A DNA stretch of 64,000 nucleotides from Aphanothece saxicola GSE-SYN-MK-01-06B (GTDB lineage: Bacteria; Cyanobacteriota; Cyanobacteriia; PCC-6307; Cyanobiaceae): contig JAHHGT010000004.1 in NCBI GenBank assembly GCA_019359745.1, positions 186,001-250,000 of the forward strand, written 5' to 3'. The notes under the pieces are model-generated. The model worked only from the letters and a program-made list of their open reading frames with translations, did no database searches and was not told the DNA's origin. Shown here piece by piece: positions 15,778 to 25,468 of the stretch. The translations under genes and the position numbers were made by a program. The number at the start of each line of letters is the position of its first letter. The first letter of the stretch is position 1.

Positions 15778-16461
15778 TCAGCCGCTGATGCGGCCGTCGC
15801 GGAAGTGGACCACCCGATCGGCCCTGGCGCCCACCTCGTTTTCGTGGGTCACCAGCAGGATCGTGATGCCCTGGGCATTGAGATCACCGAACAGGCTCAG
15901 CACCTCCTCGGTGGTGTGGGAATCGAGCGCGCCGGTGGGCTCGTCGGCCAGGAGCATGGCCGGGTCGTTGATGATCGCCCGGGCCAGGGCCACCCGCTGC
16001 TGCTGGCCGCCGGAGAGCTGGTTGGGCTTGTTCTCCAGGCGGTTGGACAGACCCACCCGATCCAGGGCCGCCAGGGCCTTCCGGCGCCGCTCCTCCTTGG
16101 GGATGCGGGCGTAGATCATCGGCAGCATCACGTTGTCGATGGCACTCAGCTGGGGCAGCAGATGGAACTGCTGGAACACAAACCCCAGCTGCTGGTTGCG
16201 CAGGTCGGCCAGCGCGTCGTCATCGAGGCTGTCGACATCGGTGCCGTTCAGCCGGTAGCTGCCGGAGCTGGGGCGATCCAGGCAGCCGAGGATGTTCATT
16301 GCCGTGCTCTTGCCAGAGCCGCTGGCCCCCATCACCGCCAGGTAGTCGCCCTGCTGGACGGTGAGGGAGAGGTCGTCGAGGGCTCGGACTTCTGTATCGC
16401 CACGGCCGTAGACCTTGGAGACGTGGACCAGCTCGGCCACCGGTGGGTTGGGGAGATCCAT
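15778..16461 (-). CDS. ABC transporter ATP-binding protein, LolD/MacB/DevA type
   Basis: A 227-residue ATPase with Walker A GASGSGKST, Q-loop LGFVFQQFHLLP, signature LSGGQQQRVALARAI and Walker B MLLADEPTGALD, then HENE with the switch His. The long QQFHLLP and the TGALDS motif mark the MacB/LolD/DevA exporter branch (mechanotransmission or glycolipid export). No permease lies beside it. An HlyD-type adaptor of the sort used by such exporters is 45 kb away in this window. ATG at 16461 gives MDLPNPP; a GTG lies three codons upstream. Convergent with the M23 gene; upstream of it lies ndhB, 9 bases away, same strand. Confidence 0.9.
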   Translation of the reverse strand: MDLPNPPVAELVHVSKVYGRGDTEVRALDDLSLTVQQGDYLAVMGASGSGKSTAMNILGCLDRPSSGSYRLNGTDVDSLDDDALADLRNQQLGFVFQQFHLLPQLSAIDNVMLPMIYARIPKEERRRKALAALDRVGLSNRLENKPNQLSGGQQQRVALARAIINDPAMLLADEPTGALDSHTTEEVLSLFGDLNAQGITILLVTHENEVGARADRVVHFRDGRISG

Positions 16462-16479
16462 GGCCGCCACGCTAGGAAC

Positions 16480-18084
16480 TCAGCCCAGTGGGGGGATGGC
16501 CGCGGCGGCGATGGCCTGCTGCAGGATCGGGGTGCCGGCCACGGTGGAACTGGCCCAGTCGAACAGCGGGCTGGAGAGAACGCCGCCCACGGCGGTGATC
16601 ACCACGCAACCCACCAGGGCCGCCCGCAGGGGCTGCATGCCGGCCAGATTCCAGGTGATGGCAGGGTAGGCCTTGACCACATCAGAGGCCTCCTGGGGTT
16701 CTTTGACCACCATCATCTTGATCACCGAGATGTAGTAGTAGATCGACACCACCGAGGTGACCAGACCAACCACCACCAGCAGGTACTGGTGGTCGGCCCA
16801 GCCGGCGAAGAAGAGGTAGATCTTGCCGAAGAAACCCAGCATCGGCGGGATGCCACCCAGGGAGAGCAGGCACAGACTCAACCCCAGGGTGATCAGGGGA
16901 TCCTTCTGGTAAAGGCCGGCGTAGTCGGCGATGCGGTCGCTGCCGGTGCGCAGTGAGAACAGGATGATGCAGGCGAAGGCGCCCAGGTTCATGAACAGAT
17001 AGGCCGCCATGTAGAGCACCATCGCCGAGAAGCCGTCCTCGGTGCCGCACACCAGACCGATCATCACGAAGCCAGCCTGGCCGATGGAGCTGTAGGCCAG
17101 CATCCGCTTCATCGAGGTCTGGGCCAGGGCCACCACGTTGCCCAGCACCATGCTCAGCACCGCCAGCACGGTGAACAGGAATTTCCACTGGGCATCGAAG
17201 CTCTCGAAACAGCCCACCAGCAGCCGCACCGCCAGGGCGAAACCGGCGGCCTTGGAGCCCACCGACAGAAAAGCGACCACCGGCGTGGGGGAACCCTCAT
17301 AGACGTCGGGGGTCCACTGGTGGAACGGAACGGCGGCGATCTTGAACGCCACGGTGGCCAGCACGAACACCAGGGCCAGGGCCGTGATCGGCGAAGCGCT
17401 GGTCTGCAGGGCCAACCCGATGGTGGCCAGGCTGGTGGCACCGCCGCTGAGGCCGTAAAGCAGGGAGGCGCCATAGAGGAACACCGCCGCGGCGGCCGAT
17501 CCCACCAGCAGATACTTCAGGGCCGCCTCGGAACTGCGGGCATCCCGCTTCATGTACCCCGCCAGCAGATAGCTGGCGACCGAGAGGGTTTCCAGGGAAA
17601 TGAAGATGCTGACCAGGTCGGTGGAGCCACACAGGAACATGGCCCCGAGCGTGGCGGCCAGCAGGATCGCGGCGTATTCGCCCATCGGCGTGCCGCTGCG
17701 CTCCACGTAGCGCCAGCTGAGCAGCAGCGAAATCAAGGTGGAGGCGGCCACCACCGCCCGGAAGGCGATCGCCAGGTTGTCGGCCAGGAAAGAACCGAGG
17801 AAGGAAGGCTCCAGGGGGCTGTCCCACTGCAGGGCCAGCAGCACCAGGGAGGCCCCGAGGCCGCCGTAACAGATGGGCGGCACCCAGCGACTGACCGCCT
17901 TCTCACCGGCCAGGTCGACCACGAGGCAGACCACCAGGGTCAGCAGAACGGCCACTTCCGGAGCGATGGCCCCGGCATTCAGTTGCAGGGCCAGCGCGCC
18001 CGTGCCCAGACCCGAAGCAATGGCCTCGGCGGCGGAAGCGGCCGTGGTGACGGAGCTCGCTGCTGCCAGAAACAGGTCTGCCAC
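16480..18084 (-). CDS. ndhB: NAD(P)H-quinone oxidoreductase subunit 2 (NdhB)
   Basis: A 534-residue core membrane subunit of NDH-1, a proton-pumping antiporter-like protein of photosynthetic and respiratory electron flow. About 14 hydrophobic helices are seen. Conserved features include [33 protein letters not shown] with the key Glu, [35 protein letters not shown] and [14 protein letters not shown]. The GTG at 18084 matches the family start; a longer open frame upstream runs over the topA promoter side and is rejected. Divergent from topA, the arrangement usual in picocyanobacteria. Confidence 0.95.
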   Translation of the reverse strand: MADLFLAAASSVTTAASAAEAIASGLGTGALALQLNAGAIAPEVAVLLTLVVCLVVDLAGEKAVSRWVPPICYGGLGASLVLLALQWDSPLEPSFLGSFLADNLAIAFRAVVAASTLISLLLSWRYVERSGTPMGEYAAILLAATLGAMFLCGSTDLVSIFISLETLSVASYLLAGYMKRDARSSEAALKYLLVGSAAAAVFLYGASLLYGLSGGATSLATIGLALQTSASPITALALVFVLATVAFKIAAVPFHQWTPDVYEGSPTPVVAFLSVGSKAAGFALAVRLLVGCFESFDAQWKFLFTVLAVLSMVLGNVVALAQTSMKRMLAYSSIGQAGFVMIGLVCGTEDGFSAMVLYMAAYLFMNLGAFACIILFSLRTGSDRIADYAGLYQKDPLITLGLSLCLLSLGGIPPMLGFFGKIYLFFAGWADHQYLLVVVGLVTSVVSIYYYISVIKMMVVKEPQEASDVVKAYPAITWNLAGMQPLRAALVGCVVITAVGGVLSSPLFDWASSTVAGTPILQQAIAAAAIPPLG

Positions 18085-18205
18085 AGGGTTCGGGGAGGCA
18101 CGCGATCTGGCGGACTGTAGCCGCCATCTGGGGGGTCGGTCTGGTGCCCCGATACCCGCCGGGTCCGCCGATGCGATAAAGAAGGAAGCGGTATCGCGCC
18201 TTCCC

Positions 18206-20947
18206 GTGGCCCACACCCTGGTCATCGTCGAGAGCCCCACCAAGGCCCGCACCATCCGGGCGTTCCTGCCCAAGACCTTCCGCGTGGAGGCGTCGATGGG
18301 CCATGTGCGCGACCTGCCCAACAACGCCAGTGAGATTCCTGCGGCCCACAAGGGGGAGAAGTGGGCCAACCTCGGTGTCAATACCGCCAACGCCTTTGAG
18401 CCCCTGTACGTGGTGCCGAAGGACAAGAAAAAGGTGGTGAAGGAGCTCAAGGACGCCCTCAAGGACGCCGACCAGCTGTTGCTGGCCACGGATGAAGACC
18501 GGGAAGGGGAGAGCATCAGCTGGCACCTGCTCCAGCTCCTGGGGCCGAAGGTGCCGGTGAAGCGCATGGTGTTCCACGAGATCACCAAGGAGGCCATCGG
18601 CCGCGCCCTCGACCAGACCCGCGACCTCGACATGGAGCTGGTCCATGCCCAGGAGACCCGCCGCATCCTCGATCGCCTGGTGGGCTACACCCTCTCGCCC
18701 CTGCTCTGGAAGAAGGTGGCCTGGGGCCTGTCCGCCGGACGGGTGCAGTCGGTGGCGGTGCGGCTGCTGGTGCAGCGCGAGCGCGCCCGCCGCGCCTTCC
18801 GCAGCGGCAGTTACTGGGATCTCAAGGCCGGCCTCGAGCAGGCCGCCGTGCCATTTGAAGCCAAGCTGACCCACCTGGGGTCCGAGCGGATCGCCGGCGG
18901 CTCCGATTTCGATGAGACCACCGGCGGCCTCAAGCCGGGCAGCAAGGTCAAGCTGCTCAGCGAAGCGGAGGCCGGTGCCCTCAAGGCCGCCGTGGAACGC
19001 TCGCCGTGGCGGGTGTCTGCGGTGGAGGAGAAGCCCACGGTGCGGCGGCCCGTGCCCCCCTTCACCACCAGCACCCTGCAGCAGGAGTCCAACCGCAAGC
19101 TGCGGCTCTCGGCCCGCGACACCATGCGCACGGCCCAGGCCCTCTACGAGCGGGGCTTCATCACCTACATGCGCACCGACTCGGTGCACCTCTCCGACCA
19201 GGCCCTGACGGCGGCGCGCAACTGCGTCGGCGCGATGTACGGCAAGGAATTCCTCAGTCCCGAGCCGCGCCAGTTCAGCACCAAGGCCCGCAATGCCCAG
19301 GAGGCCCACGAGGCGATCCGGCCCGCCGGCGAGAGCTTCCGCACGCCCAAGGACTCCGGCCTCGATGGCCGCGACCTGGCCCTCTACGAGCTGATCTGGA
19401 AGCGCACCGTGGCCAGTCAGATGGCCGACGCCCGGCTCACCCTGCTGGCCGTCGACATCGAAGCGGCGGGTGCCACCTTCCGGGCCAGCGGCAAGCGCAT
19501 CGACTTCGCCGGTTTCTTCCGCGCCTATGTGGAGGGCAGCGATGACCCCGATGCGGCCCTGGAGGGCCAGGAGGTGCTGCTGCCCTCACTCGCCGTCGGC
19601 GACGCGCCCGTCTGCCGGGGGGTGGAGGCCCTCGGCCACCAGACCCAGCCCCCCGCCCGCTACAGCGAGGCCGCCCTGGTCAAGACCCTGGAGAAGGAGG
19701 GCATCGGCCGGCCCTCCACCTACGCCAGCATCATCGGCACCATCGTCGACCGGGGTTACGCCACCCTGCAGAACAATTCCCTCACCCCCAGCTTCACGGC
19801 CTTCGCGGTGACGGCCCTGCTGGAGGAGCACTTCCCCGACCTGGTGGACACGGCTTTCACCTCGAAGATGGAGCACACCCTCGACGAGATCTCCACCGGC
19901 AAGGTCTCCTGGTTGCCCTATCTGGAGGGCTTCTACAAGGGCGAGAAGGGCCTGGAGACCCAGGTGCAGCAACGGGAGGGCGACATCGACCCCGGCATCT
20001 CCCGCACGGTGGTGCTGGAGGGTCTGCCCTGTGTGGTGCGCATCGGCCGTTTCGGGGCCTACCTCGAGACCAAGCGGGTGGCGGAGGACGGCAGCGAGGA
20101 GCTGCTCAAGGCCACCCTGCCCCAGGAGATCACCCCCGCCGACCTCGACGCCGAGAAGGCTGAGCTGCTGCTGCGCCAGAAGGCCGAAGGTCCCGAATCG
20201 CTCGGGGAGGATCCCGAGAGCGGCGAGCAGGTCTACCTGCTGTTTGGCCAGTACGGCCCCTATGTGCAGCGCGGCCAGGTGAGCGAGGAGGTACCCAAGC
20301 CCAAGCGGGCCTCCCTGCCCAAGGGCGTCAAGCCTGAGGATCTCAGCCTGGAGGACGCCCTGGGTCTGCTGCGGCTGCCCCGCCTCCTGGGGGAGCACCC
20401 CGACGGGGGCAAGGTGCAGGCCGGGCTGGGACGCTTCGGCCCCTACGTGGTCCACGACAAGGGCAAGGGGGAGAAGGACTACCGCTCCCTCAAGGCCGAA
20501 GATGACGTGCTGGCTGTGGGCCTCGACCGGGCCCTGGAGCTGCTGGCCATGCCCAAGAAGGGTCGCGGCGGTCGCACGGCCCTGAAGGATCTCGGCGCGC
20601 CGGAGGGCTCCGAGGAGTCGATCCAGCTGTTCGACGGTCCCTACGGCCTGTACGTCAAGCAGGGCAAGGTGAACGCCTCCCTGCCGGAGGGCACCACCGC
20701 CGACACGATTTCCCTGGAGCAGGCGGTGGAACTGCTGGCTGCCAAGGCGGCCAGCAGCAAGAGCGCCGCCAAGGCCCGCAGCGCCACCAGGGCTGCCGCC
20801 AAGACCACCACCAAGGCCAGCTCCAAGACGACAGCCGCCAAAAAGACGACCCCCAAGCCAGCCGCCGCCAAGAAGCCCCCCGCCACCACCAAGTCCGGTC
20901 GGCTGCGGGCCAGCGCCGTGCGGGTGATCAAACCCGCGGGCAGCTGA
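18206..20947 (+). CDS. topA: DNA topoisomerase I
   Basis: A 913-residue type IA topoisomerase that relaxes negative supercoils. The Toprim domain starts at once ([36 protein letters not shown] with the Asp-x-Asp metal pair). The active-site Tyr is in [35 protein letters not shown] and [15 protein letters not shown] are classic. Beyond ~residue 600 the usual C-terminal repeats occur ([43 protein letters not shown]), then a ~65-residue Ala/Lys/Thr-rich basic tail. GTG start at 18206; upstream in-frame codons oppose ndhB and are ignored. Confidence 0.97.
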   Translation: MAHTLVIVESPTKARTIRAFLPKTFRVEASMGHVRDLPNNASEIPAAHKGEKWANLGVNTANAFEPLYVVPKDKKKVVKELKDALKDADQLLLATDEDREGESISWHLLQLLGPKVPVKRMVFHEITKEAIGRALDQTRDLDMELVHAQETRRILDRLVGYTLSPLLWKKVAWGLSAGRVQSVAVRLLVQRERARRAFRSGSYWDLKAGLEQAAVPFEAKLTHLGSERIAGGSDFDETTGGLKPGSKVKLLSEAEAGALKAAVERSPWRVSAVEEKPTVRRPVPPFTTSTLQQESNRKLRLSARDTMRTAQALYERGFITYMRTDSVHLSDQALTAARNCVGAMYGKEFLSPEPRQFSTKARNAQEAHEAIRPAGESFRTPKDSGLDGRDLALYELIWKRTVASQMADARLTLLAVDIEAAGATFRASGKRIDFAGFFRAYVEGSDDPDAALEGQEVLLPSLAVGDAPVCRGVEALGHQTQPPARYSEAALVKTLEKEGIGRPSTYASIIGTIVDRGYATLQNNSLTPSFTAFAVTALLEEHFPDLVDTAFTSKMEHTLDEISTGKVSWLPYLEGFYKGEKGLETQVQQREGDIDPGISRTVVLEGLPCVVRIGRFGAYLETKRVAEDGSEELLKATLPQEITPADLDAEKAELLLRQKAEGPESLGEDPESGEQVYLLFGQYGPYVQRGQVSEEVPKPKRASLPKGVKPEDLSLEDALGLLRLPRLLGEHPDGGKVQAGLGRFGPYVVHDKGKGEKDYRSLKAEDDVLAVGLDRALELLAMPKKGRGGRTALKDLGAPEGSEESIQLFDGPYGLYVKQGKVNASLPEGTTADTISLEQAVELLAAKAASSKSAAKARSATRAAAKTTTKASSKTTAAKKTTPKPAAAKKPPATTKSGRLRASAVRVIKPAGS

Positions 20948-21453
20948 TGGCAGCGCCCCGCCCCTCCCTTCCTCTGGCGGGAACCCTGCTGACGCTGCCC
21001 CTGCTGCTGTCCGCCTGCGGTGGCACGGCCTTCGGCGACGCCCTGTCGCGCAGCTTTTCCGGTGCTCCAGCCTCCCCCCCGGCCACGGCCCCCCGGACGA
21101 CGCCCACCACCCCGGCGCCAAGCCCGGCCACCCCGCCCCGCCCGGTGGCCAGCGAGCCGCCGGCCCGCTCTCCTGCCGCCACCCCCACCCCGGTGACCCC
21201 CGAGTCCCCGCCCGTGCGTCCGGCCCCCTACCGCGTCACGATCCGCCTGCCCCTGGCCGACCCCTCCGCCCCGGCTGAGGTGGTCACCAAGGCGCTGCGG
21301 GCCGCCGGGGTGCCGTTCGAGGTGGAGACGATCGAGCGCATGCCGGCGGCCGGCACGCCCGCTCCGGAACCCCCCGCCCCGGCCACCGGCAGTGCCGCCC
21401 CCGCCGCGGGCAGCGCGGCCCCCGCCTCCCGTCCGGCGCCGGCGCCGCGCTGA
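20947..21453 (+). CDS. Proline-rich lipoprotein, function unknown
   Basis: A 168-residue secreted protein. The signal peptide ends in a clear lipobox (LPLLLSACGG), so it is probably lipid-modified and anchored. Residues 40-100 are Pro/Ala/Thr-rich and disordered. The only structured part is RVTIRLPLADPSAPAEVVTK and PFEVETIERM, perhaps a small alpha/beta fold. A second low-complexity Ala/Pro tail ends it. Its ATG overlaps the topA stop (TGATG), so translation is likely coupled. No named family recognised. Confidence 0.7.
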   Translation: MAAPRPSLPLAGTLLTLPLLLSACGGTAFGDALSRSFSGAPASPPATAPRTTPTTPAPSPATPPRPVASEPPARSPAATPTPVTPESPPVRPAPYRVTIRLPLADPSAPAEVVTKALRAAGVPFEVETIERMPAAGTPAPEPPAPATGSAAPAAGSAAPASRPAPAPR

Positions 21454-21457
21454 GCCG

Positions 21458-22114
21458 ATGACCCCTCCCTCCCGGCGGCAGCTGAGCCCTCGCCAGGCAC
21501 GCCAGCTGATGGACACCGCCTACCTGGCGGCCTCCACCGCCCTGTTGTGGGTGGCGCTCTACTACCTGCCGGTGGGCAGCCCCCTGTTCCGCCTCGCCCT
21601 GCCCCTGCCCCTGGCCCTGCTGCAGTTGCGCCATGGCTGGCTCTGCGCCCTGGAAGGGGTGGTGGTGACGGCTCTGCTGCTGGTGGCCCTGATGGGGCCG
21701 ATCCGCGGCCCCCTGGTGCTGTTCCCCTATGGCCTGCTTTCCCTCTGGCTGGGGTGGGGCTGGCGTCGGCGCAGCAGCTGGTGGCTCACCCTGGGGGTGG
21801 GCGCCCTGATCGGCGCCGCTGGCTTCCTGGTGCGGGTGGCCGTGCTCTCGGTGCTGGTGGGGGAGAACCTCTGGGTGGTGATCACCACCGCCGCCGCCAA
21901 TCTGCTGGACCGCCTGGCGGGGGTGGTGGGTCTGGCCGGGGGCTTCGATCTGGCCCAGGTGCAGGTCGCGGCCCTGCTGCTGGTGCTGCTGCAGAACCTG
22001 ATCGTGGTGCTGGCCCTCCACGCCGTGGCCTACTGGATCTTCCCAAGGCTCGGCCTGCCGATCAGCGAGCCGCCGCCTGCCCTGCGCGGTCTGGTGGCCC
22101 TCGACCCCCTTTGA
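21458..22114 (+). CDS. DUF2232 (YybS-like) membrane protein
   Basis: A 218-residue integral membrane protein with about six hydrophobic segments, first at TAYLAASTALLWVALYYLPV. LALLQLRHGWLCALEG and the LFPYGLLSLWLGWGWRR part fit the DUF2232/YybS family, which is related to ECF-type S components. That its neighbour is a cobalamin-pathway protein suggests, without proof, a role in vitamin or precursor uptake. It starts four bases after the lipoprotein stop and its own stop overlaps the next start (TTGA). Confidence 0.8.
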   Translation: MTPPSRRQLSPRQARQLMDTAYLAASTALLWVALYYLPVGSPLFRLALPLPLALLQLRHGWLCALEGVVVTALLLVALMGPIRGPLVLFPYGLLSLWLGWGWRRRSSWWLTLGVGALIGAAGFLVRVAVLSVLVGENLWVVITTAAANLLDRLAGVVGLAGGFDLAQVQVAALLLVLLQNLIVVLALHAVAYWIFPRLGLPISEPPPALRGLVALDPL

Positions 22115-23259
22115 GCCAGCTGCGGCGGATCTGCGGTTCCGCGGCCGCCGCCGACCGCTGGTGCGGGCCCTGGCGGCAGGGCTGGCGCCACAGCGAGGTG
22201 CTGTTGCTGCTGGCGGCCACCGACACCGCCGCCGTTCCCGGCATCTCCGCCGCCGGTGCCACCCCAAGCTCCCGGCGCCGCACGGCGGCGGCTGACGCCG
22301 AACTGCTGCTGCTCGGTCCCGCCGGAGAGCGTCCCCATGCCCTGCCGCCCCTGCCCGCCGGGGTGTCCCCCGCCCTGATCAGCCATGTGGTGCTGCGGGA
22401 GCTGGCCGTGGCCCCCCTGGTCGTCGACCTGGGCTGCCCGGTGGCCCCGGCCGTGGCCCACCTGCGGCTGCCGGGGTTGGCCGGGGGCGGTCCGGCCCGC
22501 TGCCTGAGCGGCGGCGAGGCCCTCGATCCGGGGCGGCTGGAGGCCCTGCTGGCCCTGGGCCGCCGCTGGGGCGAGGGTCTGCCCCCAGGGCGCCCCCTGC
22601 TGCTGGCGGAATGCGTGCCAGGGGGCACCAGCACGGCCCTGGCCGTGCTGGTGGGGCTGGGGGTGGCGGCCCACGGGCTGGTGAGCGGCAGCCTGCGCCA
22701 CCCCGACCATGGCCGCAAGGCGGCGTTGGTGGAACGGGGGCTGCGGGCGGCGGGCCTGACCGATGGTGGTGCTGGGGCCGCCCGCGTGGCGGCGGCGCTG
22801 GGGGACCCGATGCAGCCCCTGGCCGCCGCCATGGTGCTGGCCGCCGCCGCCGCTGGCCGGCCCGTGCTGCTGGCCGGCGGCAGCCAGATGGCGGCGGTCC
22901 TGGGCCTGGCCCTGGCTTTGGCGCCCCCTTCGCTCCGCCCGGCGATCGCTGCCGGCACCGCCCTGGGCACCACCGCCTGGGTGGCGGATGAGGCGGGCAG
23001 CGACCTGGCCCTGCTGCTGCGCCGCATCGGTGGGCGCTGGGGGGTGGAGCCCCTGGCCTTCGCGGCCGACCTGCGCTTCACCGATCCCTGCCATCCGGCC
23101 CTGGCGGCCTACGAGCTGGGCTACGTCAAGGAGGGTGTGGGGGCGGGAGGGCTGGCCCTGCTGTGGCAACTCAGCGGCCGCTCCAGCCCGGCCCTGGCCC
23201 GCCTCTGCGACCAGGCCTGCGCCACGCTGCTGGGGCCGCCGCCACCTACGGTCCGCTGA
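22111..23259 (+). CDS. Nicotinate-nucleotide phosphoribosyltransferase, CobT type
   Basis: A 382-residue protein of the CobT-related NMN-dependent phosphoribosyltransferase group (TIGR00303-like), which prepares the lower base for (pseudo)cobalamin. Glycine-rich loops LLLAECVPGGTSTALAVLVG, GSLRHPDHGRKAALVER and PVLLAGGSQMAAVLGLALAL and the C-terminal YVKEGVGAGGLALLWQ support this. Picocyanobacteria make pseudocobalamin with adenine as lower ligand, consistent with this distant branch. TTG start overlaps the DUF2232 stop. CobM lies 28 kb away. Reaction on adenine is not proven. Confidence 0.8.
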   Translation: MSQLRRICGSAAAADRWCGPWRQGWRHSEVLLLLAATDTAAVPGISAAGATPSSRRRTAAADAELLLLGPAGERPHALPPLPAGVSPALISHVVLRELAVAPLVVDLGCPVAPAVAHLRLPGLAGGGPARCLSGGEALDPGRLEALLALGRRWGEGLPPGRPLLLAECVPGGTSTALAVLVGLGVAAHGLVSGSLRHPDHGRKAALVERGLRAAGLTDGGAGAARVAAALGDPMQPLAAAMVLAAAAAGRPVLLAGGSQMAAVLGLALALAPPSLRPAIAAGTALGTTAWVADEAGSDLALLLRRIGGRWGVEPLAFAADLRFTDPCHPALAAYELGYVKEGVGAGGLALLWQLSGRSSPALARLCDQACATLLGPPPPTVR

Positions 23260-24288
23260 ATGGGTGCCCCTTCCCCCCCACCGCCATCCCCGGGCCTCAG
23301 CCGCCGCACCCTGCTGCGTCTTGGTGCCGCCTCCGCCCTCACCCTGCTGGCCGGTTGCGACCGCCAGGAGCCGCTGCTGCTGGGCAGCCGGGGCGATCTG
23401 CCCGCCGCCTGGGTCCGCCGCCTGCCCAAACCCTGGCGCAGCCAGCTCCTGGAGGATCCCGCCCAGGTGCTCGCCCGGGCGGCCGCTCCCCTGACGGGCC
23501 TGCTGCAGCTCAGCGATGGTTGGGCCGGCGAACTGAAACCCACCGACCTGCAGCCCATCGGCACCCCGGCGCTGATCGAGCGGCTCGCGCCGATGGCGGC
23601 CCCACTGGCCCGCCTCCATGGCCCATCCGGCAACGGCCCCCTGGCGTTCCCCTGGTCCTACGGCCCCTGGGTGCTGGTGCTGCGCAACCGGCCCGACCTG
23701 GCCCGGCGGCGGTCCGAGGGCTGGGACCTGCTGCTCGACCCCAGCCTGGCCGGTCGCCTGGTGCTGCCCTCCTCCCCCCGGGTGACGATGGCGTTGGTGG
23801 GGGAGGACCCGGAACGGCTGCGGCGGCTGCGGCGCTCAGCCCTGGCCTACGACGAGCGGGATGGCCTGAGCCTGCTGCTCACCGGCGAAGCCGAGGCCGT
23901 CGTCCTGCCCCGCCAGCGGGTGGTGGGCCTGCTGCGCCGCGATCCCCGGCTGCAGGTGCTGCTGCCCGAGGGCGGCTCCCCCCTGAGCTGGAACCTGTTG
24001 CTGCGGCCGGCCGGTCCCCATCCGGAGCCGCCCCTGGAGTGGTTGGGGGAGGCGCTGGAGCCCCCCCTGCTGCCGGCCCTGCTGGCGGGGGGCTGGGTGC
24101 CGCCCCTGCCCAGGGACCAGCTGCAGCGGGCCCTGGCGGATTTCCCGGCGGCGGTCGCCGCCTTGCTGTTGCCCCCCCAGCCGGTGCTGGAGCGCTGCTT
24201 CAGCTTGCCGCCGCTGGCGGCCGCCGAGCGCCTCAGGCTGCAGCAGCTGTGGGATGGCGCCGCCCCTGCCCCTGCCCCTGGCGCTTGA
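23260..24288 (+). CDS. Substrate-binding-type lipoprotein (polyamine-like), orphan
   Basis: A 342-residue exported protein. A twin-arginine-like start (SRRTLLRLGAASALTL) leads to a lipobox (LLAGC), so lipoprotein or Tat-exported. Body shows the two-lobed solute-binding layout: AFPWSYGPWVLVLRN, GWDLLLDPSLAGRLVLPSSP and LSWNLLLRPAGPHPEPPLEW. It resembles PotD-type polyamine or ferric/spermidine binding proteins, but no permease or ATPase adjoins it. ATG directly abuts the CobT-type stop (no gap), so it may be translated with it. Ligand unknown. Confidence 0.7.
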   Translation: MGAPSPPPPSPGLSRRTLLRLGAASALTLLAGCDRQEPLLLGSRGDLPAAWVRRLPKPWRSQLLEDPAQVLARAAAPLTGLLQLSDGWAGELKPTDLQPIGTPALIERLAPMAAPLARLHGPSGNGPLAFPWSYGPWVLVLRNRPDLARRRSEGWDLLLDPSLAGRLVLPSSPRVTMALVGEDPERLRRLRRSALAYDERDGLSLLLTGEAEAVVLPRQRVVGLLRRDPRLQVLLPEGGSPLSWNLLLRPAGPHPEPPLEWLGEALEPPLLPALLAGGWVPPLPRDQLQRALADFPAAVAALLLPPQPVLERCFSLPPLAAAERLRLQQLWDGAAPAPAPGA

Positions 24289-24303
24289 AGGGGTCATCGG
24301 GGC

Positions 24304-25413
24304 TCAGCCCCACAGACGGCGGCGTGGCGCAGCGGCCAGCCGCCGGTGGGTGTCGGCCAGCAGATCGGGGATCGGCAGCTGGAGCGGGCAGCGGGGCAGG
24401 CAGGCGCCGCAGCGACCGCAGGCAGAGGCATCCACCTGCTCCCACCAGTGGCCGGCCCGGCCGATGAGGTTGTAGCGCTCGCTTGCGAACGGTTCCATGC
24501 CATGGCCCACCGCCAGGTTGCGCAGGCGCAGCAGGGCGGGGATCGGAACGGCGTTGGGGCAGGGCAGGCACTGGCGGCACTGGCCGCAGCGGTCGGCTCC
24601 GAGCCGTTCGCTCCCGGCCCTCTCCAGTCGTGCCAGAGCCGCCGCCAGGGCCTGGCGTTCGTCGGCACTGGGGACAGCGGCGACGGCGCCCAGGCGCACG
24701 GCCCAGGCCAGGTCCTCCGGCCGGGCGGCCCCCAGGGTGAGGGTGCTGATCCCTTCGGCCAGCAGGAAGCGGTAGGCGAGCTCCAGCGGCGCGAAGGGGG
24801 CGCAGTCGGCGATCAGCTCGTCGGGGGGGGCAAAGAGACGGCCGCCCTTGTCGGCCGGGGAGATGGCCATCACGCCGATTCCTGCCGCCAGGGCCTGGCG
24901 GGCCAGGGGCAGCCGTTCCTGGTCGAACAGATGCAGGTGCAGGCTGCAGAAGCTGAAGTGGCCGCTGGCCAGGGCCGCGTCGATCAGGGCCGTGTCGCCG
25001 TGGCTGCTGAAGCCCACCTGGCCCACCAGCCCCTCGCCGGTGGCCCAGGCCAGCAGCTCGGCGCCTGGTCCCGACAGGGCCCAGGCCAGATGCTCCGGCC
25101 GGTTGAGGCCATGCACGGCCAGGTTGTCGAGCCGTTCGATCCCCAGCCGTTTCAGGCAGGCCCGCAGCTGGCTGCGGCCTTCATCAACACCCGGACCCGG
25201 CAGCAGCTTGCTGGTCAGCACCAGGGCGGAGAGGCCGGCCGGGTCGCGCTCCCCAAGCCGCTGCAGGGCCCGCCCCAGGAACACCTCGGCCGGGCCATAG
25301 GCGGGGGCGGTTTCGATGTGGTTGATTCCGGCCGCCAGGGCCGCCACGAGCACGGCGTCGGTGGCCTCCGCAGAATCCAGGGCCCGCATCGTGCCGAGGG
25401 TGAACGCCGACAC
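24304..25413 (-). CDS. Aldo/keto reductase with C-terminal 4Fe-4S domain
   Basis: A 369-residue protein. An aldo/keto-reductase barrel (LGTMRALDSAEATDAVLVAA, HIETAPAYGPAEVFLGRAL with the catalytic Tyr in APAYG, LDNLAVHGLN, GQVGFSSHGD) is followed after ~residue 270 by a ferredoxin-like tail: CGQCRQCLPCP and CGRCGACLPRCP, eight Cys in all, able to hold two [4Fe-4S] clusters. Members are annotated as 4Fe-4S binding oxidoreductases of unknown substrate. Start is GTG. Convergent with the substrate-binding gene. Confidence 0.88.
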   Translation of the reverse strand: MSAFTLGTMRALDSAEATDAVLVAALAAGINHIETAPAYGPAEVFLGRALQRLGERDPAGLSALVLTSKLLPGPGVDEGRSQLRACLKRLGIERLDNLAVHGLNRPEHLAWALSGPGAELLAWATGEGLVGQVGFSSHGDTALIDAALASGHFSFCSLHLHLFDQERLPLARQALAAGIGVMAISPADKGGRLFAPPDELIADCAPFAPLELAYRFLLAEGISTLTLGAARPEDLAWAVRLGAVAAVPSADERQALAAALARLERAGSERLGADRCGQCRQCLPCPNAVPIPALLRLRNLAVGHGMEPFASERYNLIGRAGHWWEQVDASACGRCGACLPRCPLQLPIPDLLADTHRRLAAAPRRRLWG

Positions 25414-25468
25414 CGGCCTGCCGCGTCCGAACGGTCGCCGTGCTGCCGGCAGCGGCGGCGCCTGGGGG

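Noticed and set aside
17873-18205. N-terminal extension of topA
   Set aside because: Runs antisense to ndhB and precedes the exact family start LVIVESPTK; the GTG at 18206 is better.
18085-18666. N-terminal extension of ndhB
   Set aside because: Overlaps topA on the other strand and lacks membrane-protein character.
22030-23619. 529-codon minus-strand frame
   Set aside because: Antisense to the CobT-type gene; Gln/Gly/Arg-rich without any motif.
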